64,000 nt of DNA from positions 26,011,469 through 26,075,468 of the forward strand of contig OX621253.1 of NCBI GenBank assembly GCA_951640165.1, in the 5' to 3' direction. A program made the position numbers and the translations under genes. Shown here piece after piece: positions 50,942 through 62,929 of this stretch. The stretch's first letter is position 1; each line of letters opens with the position of its first letter. Below the pieces are notes generated by a model. The model was not told the origin of the DNA, did not search any database, and saw only the letters and a list, made by a program, of their open reading frames with translations. The stretch comes from Pseudoips prasinana (taxonomy: Eukaryota; Arthropoda; Insecta; Lepidoptera; Nolidae).

Positions 50942-53639
50942 TTAGCTATTCATTGGATCGTTAACATCCCAAAAGGTAATTTTACTATCAGCGTGATTTG
51001 CACAACTGATAAACGATACATTTATATTTATAATAAGTTTAATATATAAAGAAATATTTTTTTTAGTGCAGTGCTCCTTTAAAATTTCTATACATATATT
51101 TTCCACTTGGGCAAAGAAATCAAATAATGCTCTTGTAGGATAACACAACCACTTTTTGTTGCCAAATTCTTTTTTTTTAATATAGTCATGGAAATTTTGT
51201 GATTCTTCTGCTTCCATATAATTCCTGCAGGTCACACAATTTTTATATTTTTTTTTTTGGCAAGTTGTGCTATCCACCCACTGCAATACCCTATAGCTGC
51301 GCTTCTTTCAAGAAGCATTGATGTTTGGCTCTGTAGTAGCTGGTCAGTATCTACCATTGACATATCCAAATGCTCACTGTCAATTTCATTTTCACATTCA
51401 GTTGGGTGTGTATTTACTGGATTTTTTAAAAAATATTTTAAGGATTGGAGACAAACTCCATCGTCTTTCTCACAATTTGACCCAACTGAATGTGAAGGCG
51501 AAATATTATTTATTAACAATGTTTTGAAGGCGCCTTCAAATGCGTATGTTGTAGGCATTATGTTGCTACAGCCATGAGCTCTAATTGCCCCAAAAAAGTT
51601 TTCCAATGCGTCTTGATTGAAATTGCGCAGCAATAAGGAGTTAATTCCTTTGGAATTTAAATATGATAAAATCAATTTAAAACCTTCTATGGTTTTGATC
51701 CAACTTGACAATGAAGGCACTACTCCTTGGTTATTGGCATTACGAAATTTTATCGATTTCAAAATTGGTATACTTTTATTCCACAATTTGTGATGAGGCG
51801 AGCTTGGGGTCACTGCAGTTCTATAGATTTTTCCTCCTCTTATCGCGCTAAAACTGCCGTTGACGCTGTCGAATAACTGATCAAAATAGATGAGAAGATC
51901 TGCTGTGTCCGTGCTGTCTTTTTCGAGAACTCCACATCCTGTAAATGAGAAAATTATAATTTTAACGGGGTCATTATTTGTCTAATTTATTCAATATCCT
52001 CTGAACTACTTCATTTTAAGAACAATATATTTCTGCAATTGTTAAAATAACCCTTTGATTCGATAAGTCATATATTATAATACAGTTAAAAAACATTTTT
52101 ATTACTGACTAGCTTTTGCCCGCGGCTTCGCTCGCGTTAAATGGGGTTAGAAAGAGACAAAAAGTAGCCTATGTCACTCTCCATCCCTTCAACTATCTCC
52201 ACTTAAAAAATCACGTCAATTCGTCGCTCCGTTTTGCCGTGAAAGACGGACAAACAGACACACACACTTTCCCATTTATAATATTAGTATGGATTTAAAA
52301 CCTCAAAGTGAACCAATTTCCTATTTGTGTGACACATCATATTTTGGTCACTGAAGTACGTATTAAATATCAACTGAATTGGTTAAATAAAGAAAAAATG
52401 GATATAAAGACAGACAACAAAATGATCCTATAAGAGTTTTTTCATACAGAGGTTCAGAACCTTAGGGTTAAAAAAACTCTTAAATTAACTTTGAAATATT
52501 CATAATTAATTATGTATGAATAAACTGCTTACCTGCCATAAATCCAAGAGCTACTCCAACTGATTGGCTGAACACCTGGGTGCAATGTTTAACCCTCATT
52601 TTCGGGATAAGTGCAGGCAACACATGATGTGCTGTTAGTTTCGGTACTAACTTTACACCTTTATAACCGGGGCACCTGTTAAATAGGTTCACAATGTGGT
52701 CCCATTTTGCAATGCATTCTTTGCCTTTAATATTAAATTTAAGATTTTTTGTGATTAAATTATTTCTAATCCACTTTATTAGGTGAGGTGGATCATATAT
52801 TGGAAAAATCTGTTCCTTATTCACTAAGAAAAAACCATCTTTACATTCTTGTCCATTGCGTAAAAGTGTTACTCGCGTTTCTTTAAGCAATGCGTTTATA
52901 GCTGCCACATTTGAGGTGCCTTGGTCACATACCGTTGCCACGACTTTCAGCCCTGTTTCTTGCACTTTTTTTATTATGGTCTGTATTTGATTTTTTAATT
53001 AGATTGTTTTGGTGCTTCCTGTGCAATAGTAAAATGCCAAAGGCTGTTTGTATTTTTTTACAATGCCTCTTATCATGAAGACTAAAACATGATCACAATA
53101 TTCTTTTTCCGTTACACAGCCATTGTTAACGTATCCTGATATTTCATCATTTCGTTTGTCATATGAAATGCCCGCTCCTATTGCCATCTCATCAAATGTT
53201 AAACAGCAGTATTTATAATTATCAGGCATTTTACTGACTCGACTTTTTAAATTATCAAATATTATATCATGGATTCCACATTTTAGATTTACCTTGTGCA
53301 GTAAATTTTGCAGAGTTCTTCTGCTTGGTAAAACGCATATTCTGCTTAGTAGGCGATATGCTTTAGGAGATGGCTTATATAAGGACAATGCCAAAATTTT
53401 TTCATCCAGACTGAATCGCCTTCCTTTCTTTTTCTTGCCACTTTGAGAGGCTTGCATTTGGCAAAATAACTTTCTAGTATGTGGCATATTCTTGCAGACA
53501 ATATTGAATGCAGTAGTTTTTGTAATTTTTTTGGCCATCATGTATTTTGTCTTAAATTTCTTCTTGTCACTTTCGCATTTTTGTAATTTCTATAAGACAG
53601 ATCTAAATTCCTTATGTTGCGTCAAAGTTACACGAGAAC
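50942..53639 (-). pseudogene. P-element-type (THAP9-like) transposase, two exons, degraded
   Basis: Exon A 53639-52533, exon B 51938-50942, joined by AG/GTAAGC..TTTACAG in phase (M-A-G-C-G-V-L). Exon A: K-K-K-G-R-R-F-S-L-D-E-K-I-L-A-L-S-L-Y-K, L-T-F-D-E-M-A-I (first Asp), V-V-A-T-V-C-D-Q-G (second Asp) and Y-D-P-P-H-L-I-K-W-I-R-N-N-L. Exon B: N-Q-D-A-L-E-N-F-F-G-A-I-R, whose Glu completes the triad, and C-terminal helices. Lesions: in-frame stops near 53588 (TAG) and 53007 (TAA, after S-T-K-T-I) and a frameshift in an A run near 51255. No THAP exon upstream. The intron hosts a short interspersed repeat. Confidence 0.85.
52108..52293 (+). repeat. Short lepidopteran interspersed repeat in P-gene intron
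   Basis: Starts 'actagcttttgcccgcgg' and ends 'ataatattagtatggat', same boundaries as the copies at 53744 and (inverted) 35520. No coding capacity. Confidence 0.75.
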
Positions 53640-53786
53640 CTGAAAAATACATTTATCTGTTATTCCAGTATATATATTTTTTTGGTTTAAGAGACCTAGA
53701 TGCCTTGACCTCTATTACTATTACGCTTTAGTCTTATTATGCAACTAGCTTTTGCCCGCAGCTTCGCCTGCGTACATAAAACATAG

Positions 53787-56526
53787 TAGAGATGAAACGG
53801 ATATCCGGCAACTATCCGTTATCCGGCCTATCCGGCGTAAAAACACTATCCGGCCGGATGCCGGATAGTAACCAACATCCGGCCAGATACCGGATACAAT
53901 AAAAGACTAAAATATTAGGACATTATTTAATTATTACACCGAAACAAAACATAAATTTACCACCAAAACAATGTATGCGTGAAAATTATTCAAATAAGAT
54001 TTAGTATTCATAGTGCACTAGAGGCAGATTATGGTGAATGAACACCAACTTCTCTGCGTTAACAGGCAACAAACGGTTTCGCTTCTCCTCATAAATAAGT
54101 CCAGCTTCGGAAAAAAGTCTTTCGCTGTAAACACTGCTACATGGTGCTGAAAGATAAATTCTGACAAATTTGCTCAAGACTGGATACTGCCTCTTATTAG
54201 CTGACCACCACTTGTATGGATCTTGATTGCGATCAATGCGCACCGATTTTAAGTAAAAGTCAATCTCATTTGCTATTGAATTCTTTTTTTCTTGATCTTG
54301 TAACTGACTGCCGCTATTCTCATATGCGACCTCGTCAAAGCAATCCCAGAAAGTGTCGTGAGCTTCACGAGACACAGCTGACCCTGCATTTTCTTCTTCT
54401 CTACTTCTTTTAGCTGGTGTCGATGACGAGTCGCTACTGAGGGAAGACTCGTCACAAGACATTTTTATATATTCCAATAAAATCTTTTGGCGTGCTTTTT
54501 CAGCTTCAATCACCCCCAAGTAGTTTGTCTTAAATCGGGGATCTAAGAAAGTTGCGATCAAATAATTAGGATCTTGATTTAAAGAGCTGAAACGACTTTC
54601 TAATTCGGCTTTCAAGGTGGCTCTCATGTGTGGCAAATCAGGAGTTCTTTGCTCAGTTTCATTTTTATCTAAATATTTCTTTAAAGCAGCAACGTGTGGT
54701 ATTACTTCCGATACGCAGGATAAACCAGAACTTGTTATTTTGGTTATTTCTTCGAAAGGCTTCAATAGTTTAACGCATTGTTCCATTAAACACCATTCTT
54801 GAGGCGTCAAACTGGCGAGTGTAACGTTATCCGCAACATATAATGACAAGGCTAGCTTCTGTTCTAGCAGGCGCTCTATCATATAATAAGTTGAGTTCCA
54901 CCTGGTGCTAATGTCCTGCACCAATTGATGTTTGGGCAAATTAAATTCTTTTTGAATTTTGAGGAGCTTTTCTTGAGCTAAGCCTGAGTGGTTGAAGTGC
55001 GTTACAAGTCTTCTACCAGTAGCGATCATTGTTGTTACATCAGGCTGTGATTTGAGCGACTCACTTATAGCTCTCTGAAGAGTATGGTATAAAACAGCGA
55101 GCAGAATCATACTCGGCTACTCGAACACCTTTGACCATGTTAGCACCACTATCATGAACAAGTAAATGTATTTTACTGTGGTCAATATCCCATCGGCCCG
55201 CGATAGCGTTAAGTTCCTTTGCTATATTTTCTCCGGTATGAGAACCAGAAAAAGGCAACATCGCAAGAACCCCGTGTTCCAAGTCAAAATCAGGAGACAG
55301 CCAATGAGCTGTGAAGCTCAAAAAGCTGGCATTGTTGTGTAAACAAGTCCAAATATCTGAAGTTACAGAAATACCAACAGCACTTGAAATATTCTCTTTA
55401 ATTTTGTCATGTATTCTGTCATATATGTCAGGGATGATTTTCTGTGCAATGTATGTGCGGCTTGGCATTTTGTATCGGGGTAAAGCTTGTTGTAGGAGTC
55501 GGGTGAATCCTGTTCTTTCTACAACAGATAGCGGCTCATTGTCAAGAGCAATCATTTCTGCTATCAAATAGTAGTATTTCTTCGCTTTTGCGTCGTTTAC
55601 GTCCCAAAGTAATTTCTTTTCGAATGATTCTGGCACAGTTAATTGCTTTGTAGTCGTAGCTGAAGATGAACTGGTTCCAGGAATGGGTACTATCTTTGAC
55701 GGTGTAGCAGTTACATTAATATCTGCCTGGCCTTTGCTTATTGCTTTATATTCGTTTGGATGTTTTGATTTTAGGTGATTTTTCATAGCAGAAGTACCTA
55801 GAAAAAATAGAATGGCAATAAATAAAAATGGCAGCAGCGTTGTCTTTCATATAAATTTATTCACGGCATCAATACGCGCATTCTTATCAGAATCAAACAA
55901 ACAAGTACAAAATTGCAATTTACAATTAACAAACACTTGGGTTAACGAGTAATTGAAAACAAAAGTTGAGTTTTATTCGGTAATACATACCTGCCTGTTT
56001 ACCTTCCCCACCACGAGAAATGTTAACATTACACAACGTACACACGGCAAACTTACTATTATCAGCATTTATTTCAAAATATTCCCATAATGGGGATCTT
56101 TTTTGTGACAAAGCCATTTTCGTATTTATGTGTCATACATAACCTCAAACAATACACTCGCTAGCTACACTCCACAAGAGATAACTCGACCATTTCAAAT
56201 TGAACATCATACTCTATTGATCGGCTATCGAATTTGACACCTTTAAACAAAATTGTGTTATACTTGTTTAACAATACCACAGGAATCGATCTAGATGGCG
56301 CTGTTTACTTACCAACACACTCGGATCGGACCGAGCCAACACAATTACTTGCAACGAGAATGACCAGGTGTGTCAAAAAGTACACTATAGGTGCACAAGA
56401 TGGCTCTGCTGAAACAATATCGAACGGCCGGATATCCGGCGGCCGGTTATCCGGCCATCCGGCCAGAAGGGCAGCCGGATAACCGGCATCCGGTATCCGG
56501 CCAAACAGCTATCCGTTTCATCTCTA
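53787..56526 (-). mobile_element. hAT-superfamily element
   Basis: An 8-bp duplication AAACATAG (53779-53786, 56527-56534) flanks 17-bp perfect TIRs TAGAGATGAAACGGATA. Clusters of ATCCGGC/GCCGGAT (roughly ten per side within 110 bp of each end) are subterminal transposase-binding candidates. 2740 bp, transposase on the minus strand. Confidence 0.95.
54001..56117 (-). pseudogene. hAT transposase (BED finger, two exons), one frameshift
   Basis: Exon 1 56117-55991 encodes a BED zinc finger start (S-P-L-W-E-Y-F, C-T-L-C). After GT..AG splicing, exon 2 (from 55797) completes it (T-S-A-M-K-N-H-L-K-S-K-H-P) in phase. The catalytic domain follows (S-D-I-W-T, H-D-S-G-A-N-M-V-K-G). A one-base shift near 55090, at the C-F/H-T-L-Q block, moves the frame to 55110-54001 (W-N-S-T-Y-Y-M). 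The C-terminus is the dimerisation domain (W-W..P-V-L-S-K-F-V-R-I-Y-L-S-A-P-C-S-S-V-Y-S-E-R, split here by line positions 54180-54020). Otherwise well preserved. Confidence 0.9.
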
Positions 56527-56667
56527 AAACATAGCCTATGTCGCTCAGGAATAAAGCAGCTTTCTATCGGTGAAAAAAATTTTGCAATTGGACCAGTACT
56601 TCCAGAGATTCACTCCAACAAACCAAAAAAATAAACTTTACCACTTTATTATATTAGTGTAGATTTA

Positions 56668-56710
56668 ATCATCATCGTCATATCAGCCGAAAGACGTCTA
56701 CTGTGGGACA
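56668..56710 (-). repeat. RTE 3'-end stub
   Basis: About 43 bp reading 'atcatcatcgtcatatcagccgaaag..' on the plus strand match the 3' terminus of the RTE at 13199 onward. It is an extremely 5'-truncated copy adjoining the end of the interspersed repeat. Confidence 0.7.
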
Positions 56711-57044
56711 TTTTTATAATAAGGATTCATTTTTATATATATAGATATCACAATTCTATGTTAATTAATGTAAATGGGCATATACCATTTTAATTAACTA
56801 TAAATATAAATTGAAATAATAATGATTGGAACTTAATTATGATAGCAGAGATTAACTCCTACGAACCTGAAATCAAATTGTTTGACTGTGTCGCATTAGA
56901 TGTGGAAGCTAGAGGCGGCTTGCTGATCATAGTCTCAACATGTGGTGAAGCATGGGCTGGTTTACTGTTTGTAGTTTCAGTATTTGATTTTGAAGCTAAG
57001 GTTGATGTGCTTAAAGCTTCAATAGATTCTATTCTTGAAAAATT

Positions 57045-58396
57045 ATAAGATAACTTTATTCACTTGAGGTTGAAGTAGGTAAGCCTGCACCACCTTTGCA
57101 CATTCATTGTCTGAAATATGAATAAATAAATTTTGTAAAGAAGACACTCACACAAACATAGACTATTGTTTTTTTTTATTGAATAAAGAAACCTGAACCA
57201 AGAAAGATTCTTTGATATTGCAATACAATGTATGAGATTTAAATGAGTATTCATGGAGTTTCTTGCTTGTTGGTCTCCATGAGCAATTATAAAAGTTAAA
57301 AACCAGCCAAGTGCAAGTCGTACTCTGACACAAAAGAATCCATATTTAACTATAAAAACTCAAAAAATCTCGATTGTTGTATGGGGAGCCCCTTTAAATA
57401 TTTTTTTAGTATTTATAATTATTGCACCAACAAATACATCTGTGAAAATTTTTACAGTTCATGAGATTACAGCCTGGTGACAGATGGACAGCAGAGTCTT
57501 AGTAATAGGGTCCCATTTTACCCTTTGGGTATGGAACCCTAAAAAGAAAAAAGAACTAATTGAAGTACATATTTTTTTTTACATATTTAGTTACATACCT
57601 GATGTGTCAAAACCAGATTTTTGTAGCTGACTTCTTCGTGTTGTATCAGATGATACAACCATTGCTTCACGAAGTGATTGTGCTTGCAGATCTAGAATAA
57701 TACAACAATATTGCATGTATTTATTATTTGTTTCAATAAAATAAATACATTGTTACATATTATATTGCTAATAAATATTAGTATTACCTGGGATATGCAT
57801 TGTTGGAATTGCCAATTTAGACAGTCTACCACTTGGATACTTATGAATATCTTCAAAATGTCTATGACAGACCCGTCTGTTGTCATATATATCTTGACGA
57901 TCCAATATAGCTATTTGAACACCAATATTTAAGATCCAAGATGTAAATTTGTCTCCACTTGTCTTTGGATTTGGGAATCCGGTGTAGAGGCACACCTGGA
58001 AATATAAATGATTAAACTATTAGGTGCCATACATTGTACACAGTTTCGTAATGTAAACTACTGAAAAGTCACTAAAGTATAAAATGAAAGTCTGTAGTAC
58101 TATGATATTTGGATAGTAAGTGATGATTTCCCAGGAACTAGTGAATAAAAACGTTGAGAATTAGAATTACATTCAGAGCAACTTTGATTGACATCTTACA
58201 TTCAGCAGATATTACAATAGGTGTATGACGATATGTGAAACATGTCTTTTAGATCTTTATGTTGCATTGTGATCAAAATGGTGATGGGGTGATATGCCAG
58301 CTCCTAAAGAAAAATGTTAGCACCACGTTACTTACCGTCTTTCCTAACCACAACACATCCAGGTACACAGCAAGAATTTTGAGAATTTTGAGACAT
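57045..58396 (-). CDS. THAP-domain gene, four exons
   Basis: Exon 1 58396-58333 (M-S-Q-N-S-Q-N-S-C-C-V-P-G-C) ends at GACG/GTAAGT. Exon 2 57996 to about 57790 carries F-P-N-P-K-T..W-I-L-N-I-G and N-R-R-V-C-H-R-H-F-E, then L-A-I-P-T-M-H-I-P-G, i.e. the rest of a THAP finger (C2CH). Exon 3 is 57694-57599. Exon 4, 57111-57045, ends in TAA. Splice sites are consensus and phases agree except that the joined exons 1-2 need one extra base before F-P-N-P, so there is a frameshift or a sequencing error. It may be a host gene or the 5' part of a P-type transposase. A GC-rich, CpG-containing region upstream (58400-58680) looks like a promoter. Confidence 0.55.
57299..57546 (+). repeat. Interspersed repeat in intron 3 of the THAP gene
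   Basis: Runs from 'aaccagccaagtgcaagtcg' through 'tgtatggggagccc', 'cctggtgacag' and 'gtaatagggtcccat' to 'tatggaaccctaaaaa'. This is a recurring lepidopteran repeat known to me from many loci. Non-coding. Confidence 0.7.
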
Positions 58397-58399
58397 GGT

Positions 58400-59059
58400 T
58401 ATGAAAACTGTTATTGCAATTACAGGTCCAAACTCTAGAGTGCCTATGCAAGTCCACAGTAACTTCACTTCACTAGATCTCGATGATGAGCATACACAAC
58501 TCAACACGAACGTACGAACAAATTGTAACGCGGTTCAATAACATGGAGGAACGAAAGCTCAACTGAACATGAAGATGCACTAGCGATACAACAAAAACTT
58601 AATTGCAAAAGGAAAAACAAAAGAAATGCGTACGAGTAACACTCTCACGCAACCATGCAGCCATTTGCAATTCAAGTGTGGCCATACAAAAACCAACTTT
58701 TGCACGTTTAAATACAAAAGTATCACTTTTTTAGAATTAATCAGATGATAAAAACATAATTATTTAATAATTTCTGTATTCTATTATTTATGTATACGAA
58801 TAGTATGAAATAACATTTTATATTCTTGATTATTGTTTTAAGTAATTCCCAAAATAAAATAATATATTTAACTGTAGCAGCACCGCAATTTTTTTCCTTT
58901 AACGTTTTGATAGATGGCGCTGTTTTAAAGAAAAAAAGTGAATTTTCGTTTTGTTCCAAGTTGCCATAGCATGATCTAGTATTTATATGATGAGTATCGC
59001 TCGTTTTACATGAGTCTTTATTTTTATGCATATAAATAAGATTGTCATATATATATATA
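58400..59059. other. Intergenic, putative promoter of the THAP gene then AT-rich
   Basis: 58400-58680 has mixed composition with several CpGs and lies just 5' of the THAP start codon. 58690-59059 is AT-rich with no open frame I can support. Confidence 0.35.
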
Positions 59060-59605
59060 CTGACATGTTATAGTCAGAATGTTAATCTCTTTAAACTTCT
59101 CTCTTAAAGATTCTCGCGGACCAAGTCTATATATGTCTCTTACAGCTCTTTTTTGCAATACAAATATGGTGTAAATGTCCGCAGAGAAGAATTTCATAGG
59201 ACATTATACCAACCATTCTAGCTGTATTCACATTAGTAAGCAGTCTTACAGTTTTAACTGCATATGCAGCAGAACTTAATATGCCTGATAGTTTTTCTAT
59301 TTGTGGGCTCCATTGTAGTTTTGAATCAATTGTGATACCCAAGAACACAGTTGACTAGACAGGGGTCAATCCAACCCCATTAAACTGAACATTGGTGGCC
59401 ACCCGTTTCACATTAGGTGTAGAGAATTTGATAACTTTAGTTTTCTTGTCATTTAGCAAAAGATTATTGGCATTAAACCAATGAACAACTTTAGAGATTG
59501 CGTCATTTACTTCGTCAAAATTGCGTAATTGTCGATTTATTTTAAACCCAATGAAGTATCATCCGCAAAAAAAACAATCTCATGCTTATCCCTTACATAG
59601 TAAGG
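59060..59605 (-). pseudogene. RT fragment of the SGNH-type retrotransposon family
   Basis: From 59605 down: F-F-A-D-D-T-S-L, then N-L-L-L-N-D-K-K-T-K, a stop, and V-F-L-G-I-T-I-D-S-K-L-Q-W-S-P-Q-I-E-K-L (59348-59127). This last is close to the same segment of the 39.6-41.6 kb copy (F-L-G-L-T-L-D-S-K-L-Q-W-G-P-Q-I-E-K-L). It abuts the (ATTCT)n tail of the next element, which may have inserted into it. Confidence 0.75.
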
Positions 59606-59952
59606 TAGAGAATAGAATAGAATAGAATAGAATAGAATACTCTTTATTGTACACACTCAAACAAAACAATTATATGGAAGACAAAATAAATAACACAATA
59701 ATGTACAATGGGCGGTCTTATCGCATTAAGCGATTTCTTCCAGACAACCTTTGGATGGATAGGAGCTCTAAATATTTAAAGTAGTAGGTGTGCAACAAAT
59801 GAAGTAGAAAAGTATAGAAACATTGTAAGTATATATATAATTATATATAAATATATATAATGAGGTTTATAACAATGTAAGGTGGCATACCAAATAGCAT
59901 GTGTATATAGCAAAATATGTATAAATACAGTATATAATATATAACATAAATA

Positions 59953-62929
59953 TTATATTAGACAGTAGGTGACTTTACGAAAGTAGGTAGTGTTCTTTAA
60001 AGCTTTATTAAACGTGGCAAGGGTTTGTGCACGTCTGATATCAATTGGCAAGGCATTCCATAATAGTACTGCTTGAACAGAAAATGATTTGTTCATAAAT
60101 GTGGTAGAATGCATAGGAGTATGCAGCTTTAGGTTGTGTGATGATCTTAGGAATCTGGAATGTGTGTCACAGAGAAACTCGAAACGGTTTTTAAGATATG
60201 TAGGTGTAGTGGGATTAAAGAGAGTGTTATTTAATAAAGAAAGAACATGACCATTCCGACGAAGGCGGATTGGCAACCACTTGAGCTTTGACCGGAATAA
60301 TGAAACGTGATCATATTTGCGAAGGCCAAATATGAATCTAATACAAAGGTTTTGAAGACGCTCAAGTTTATCCAGTTGTTCTTCTGTGAGATAGATGACG
60401 ACTATGCCGATGTCAGCTATCTAGAGATAGCTGACATCGGCATAGTCGAGAATAGGTAGGAGAAGTGATTGTGCAAGAGCAGTTTTAGTGGTAATAGGGA
60501 GGAAGTTGCGCAGGCGCCTGAGTGAACCAGATGACGCAAAAAGTTTACAGCTAACAGCTTTCAGCTGAGGACCCCATGATAACGTGCTGTCAAATATAAT
60601 CCCCAAATTTTTTACGTTATTACTAAGAGGGATAACCGTGCCATCAAAGGTGATTTGGGGGAGTTGGGACCAGTCCACTTTAGACGTCATTCGGGAGCTG
60701 CCAACTACTATTGCTTGTGTTTTAGAGGGGTTAATTTTGAGACCAAACATCTGGCTCCACACTCTAATCTGAGCTAAATCGTTATTGACTGTCGCGATTG
60801 CAGTGGGTAAATTCATAAGCGAAGCATGGGAATAAATTTGAAGATCGTCTGCATAAAGATGGTAGGAAGAAGAGATATTATTGGAAATCGTATTAATAAA
60901 TAAAGCAAAAAGCAACGGAGAAAGTACGCCACCCTGCGGCACGCCAGCAACTGTATTAGACCATGTAGAAAACATGTCATTAATACGAATTCTTTGCCGG
61001 CGCCCAAACAGGTAAGATTGAAACCATTCAATCACCGTTGGAGATATGTTAAGTGACGTCAAAATGCCAAGGAGAATGTCAAAATCTACAGTATTGAACG
61101 CGTTGCTAAAATCTAACAAAAGGAGAACTGTAAGATTTCCACTCTCCATGGCACCTCTTATGTCTTCCGTAATATGGACCAGGGCTGTGACGGTACTATG
61201 ACCAGGTCGGAAACCGGATTGCATAGGATTGAGGAGATTGTGCTTACAAACATAGGAATTAAGTTGGGTGTAAATAAGCCGCTCGAGGACTTTGGAAAGG
61301 AATGGAAGAATAGATATAGGACGATAGTCGGAGAAGGAGGATGGATTTCTGGTTTTAGGAATGGGAGTGACAAGGGCTTCTTTCCATGTAGAAGGAAAGA
61401 ATCCACTTGATATGGAACAATTCAGGATGTGACTGATAATGGGTAGGATATAATCAAGGATAGGAATGATCATATTACGGTTGACACTGTCGCTACCGAC
61501 CGCATTGGAAGATATCGACAGGATGCCTTTCTTAACATCACAATCGGAGAATTGATTGAAAACAAAAGGTGGATAATCAGCAGTTGGAAGAGATGAAAGA
61601 TAGTTCAAAGATTGAGTTTTAGCTGATGCGTTACTCGACGATGAAGAGGAAAAGTACTGATTAAGCGAATTGATGTCTAATTTATTAGGAAGAGTATCTA
61701 AAGATTTTCCAACTCCTAATGATCTAAGAAATTTCCAGATTTTCGCTGGATCTCCGTTTTCAACGGATTTATGGATATTATGGCGTTGAGCACTCCTACA
61801 CATCTTATTGCAGCGATTTCGGATCGCAAGATATTTGTCCCGAGAGTAATCTGATGGTCGACACTTGTATCTAGACTTCGCCGCTGTTTTAAGACTTATG
61901 AGTGTCTTGATCTCGTCATTAAGCCACGGTGCTGGTAAGTGTTTTACTCTTACAGCTCGAATAGGCGCGTGTATGTCGTACAAGTCAATCAAGGTGGAAG
62001 TAAATATATTGACCTTGTCATCAACTGATGCGGAATTCGATTAACGAGCTCCAGTCAAAACCCCTGGCAGCTTCTCGAAGACTCTCAAGGTTCATACCAC
62101 TAAAATTGCGCTGCAAAAGAATTTTCGACTTAGCCTTTGGTGGACGGATTGCGTAGGAAAGAAAGATCAGATCGTGATAAGAAAACATGTCAGCCGAGCA
62201 TTGACCATGCTTGGCGACATGATCACGAGAAGAGACGAAGATAAGATCCAAGAGAGATGGAGTTGCATTAGGAAAGCGGTGTGTTGCATTCAATGGAAGA
62301 CAGGAAAGGTTGGTCGATTCAGAAACCGACAGGAGAGAGGAAGCACGAAAATCATTTTTTAGGAGGCAAGTGTTGAAATCACCCATTAAAATAGTATGAC
62401 TGTAAGAAGGAGTGAATTTTTCTAGAAGTGTTTCAAAAGAATTGAAGAAATTGATGCGGAGGGATGGACAATAATATACACCCAAAAGAACTTTTGTATG
62501 ATGCAGTTCGACTTCAATTAGAAGATGTTCACCTGCATTCAGTGGCGGCGGCTGCGGTGACGTATCAATTACGTTAATGTTAATGTAGTTACGGAGATAA
62601 ATGGTTACGCCACCACCACTACCTGCCACACGATCATTTCGTATTAAAGTAAAGCCTGGAAGGGAGTAAGAGACAGATGGAAGACAAGGTTTTAACCAAG
62701 ATTCAGATACCAGAACGGCATGGATGTTCTTACAGTCAAAATTTGCCAGCATCTCTGGAAAATGAGCCGGAATACTTTTGGCATTGATGTGGACTACATT
62801 GAAATTCCTAAGAACATCGTTAAAGTGAAGTTTGAGAGTATCACCAAGAGATGGGAAACTTAGGTAGCTCGAATAACTACACGCGGATTGAAAGCTATCG
62901 GAATCACTGTCATAGTCAGATAGTGACAT
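59953..62929 (-). pseudogene. CR1-like ORF2 (EN-RT), frameshift and short inverted duplication
   Basis: 62929-62021: endonuclease (V-V-H-I-N-A-K-S-I, V-S-E-S-W-L, G-S-G-G-G-V-T-I-Y, G-V-Y-Y-C-P, M-G-D-F-N-T, S-Y-H-D-L). A one-base shift near 62040 leads to 61992-60421: RT (D-Y-R-P-I-S-I-L-P, S-G-F-R-P-G-H-S-T, L-D-F-S-N-A-F-N, G-V-P-Q-G-G-V-L-S-P, Y-A-D-D-L-Q). The frame ends at a stop created by an inverted duplication at 60399-60448 and resumes as T-E-E-Q-L-D-K-L-E-R through 60276-59953. The usual A-F-D motif reads A-F-N here, a possible loss of function. Apart from two indels the ORF is well kept. Confidence 0.85.
60399..60448. repeat. Near-perfect palindrome (24-bp arms, 2-bp spacer)
   Basis: Arm 60399-60422 starts CGACTATGCCGATGTC. 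Arm 60425-60448 is its exact reverse complement. It duplicates and inverts the codons for D-Y-A-D-V in the RT and introduces a stop. Confidence 0.95.

Larger units (their letters stand above)
53744..56665 (+). repeat. Short lepidopteran interspersed repeat, interrupted by hAT
   Basis: The head 'ctagcttttgcccgcagc' at 53745-53786 and the remainder 56527-56665 ('agcctatgtcgctcag..' to 'atattagtgtaga') together make one copy. The hAT element and its duplication lie between the two parts. Confidence 0.8.

Noticed and set aside
56839..57048. 69-codon plus-strand frame
   Set aside because: Antisense to the Ser/Thr-rich minus-strand stretch near the last exon of the THAP gene; no homology recognised.
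58741..59031. 96-codon minus-strand frame in AT-rich DNA
   Set aside because: Composition-driven, no motifs, no supporting context.
59607..59640. AGAAT pentanucleotide array as a CRISPR-like or satellite locus
   Set aside because: It is the (ATTCT)n 3' tail of the adjacent CR1-like element.
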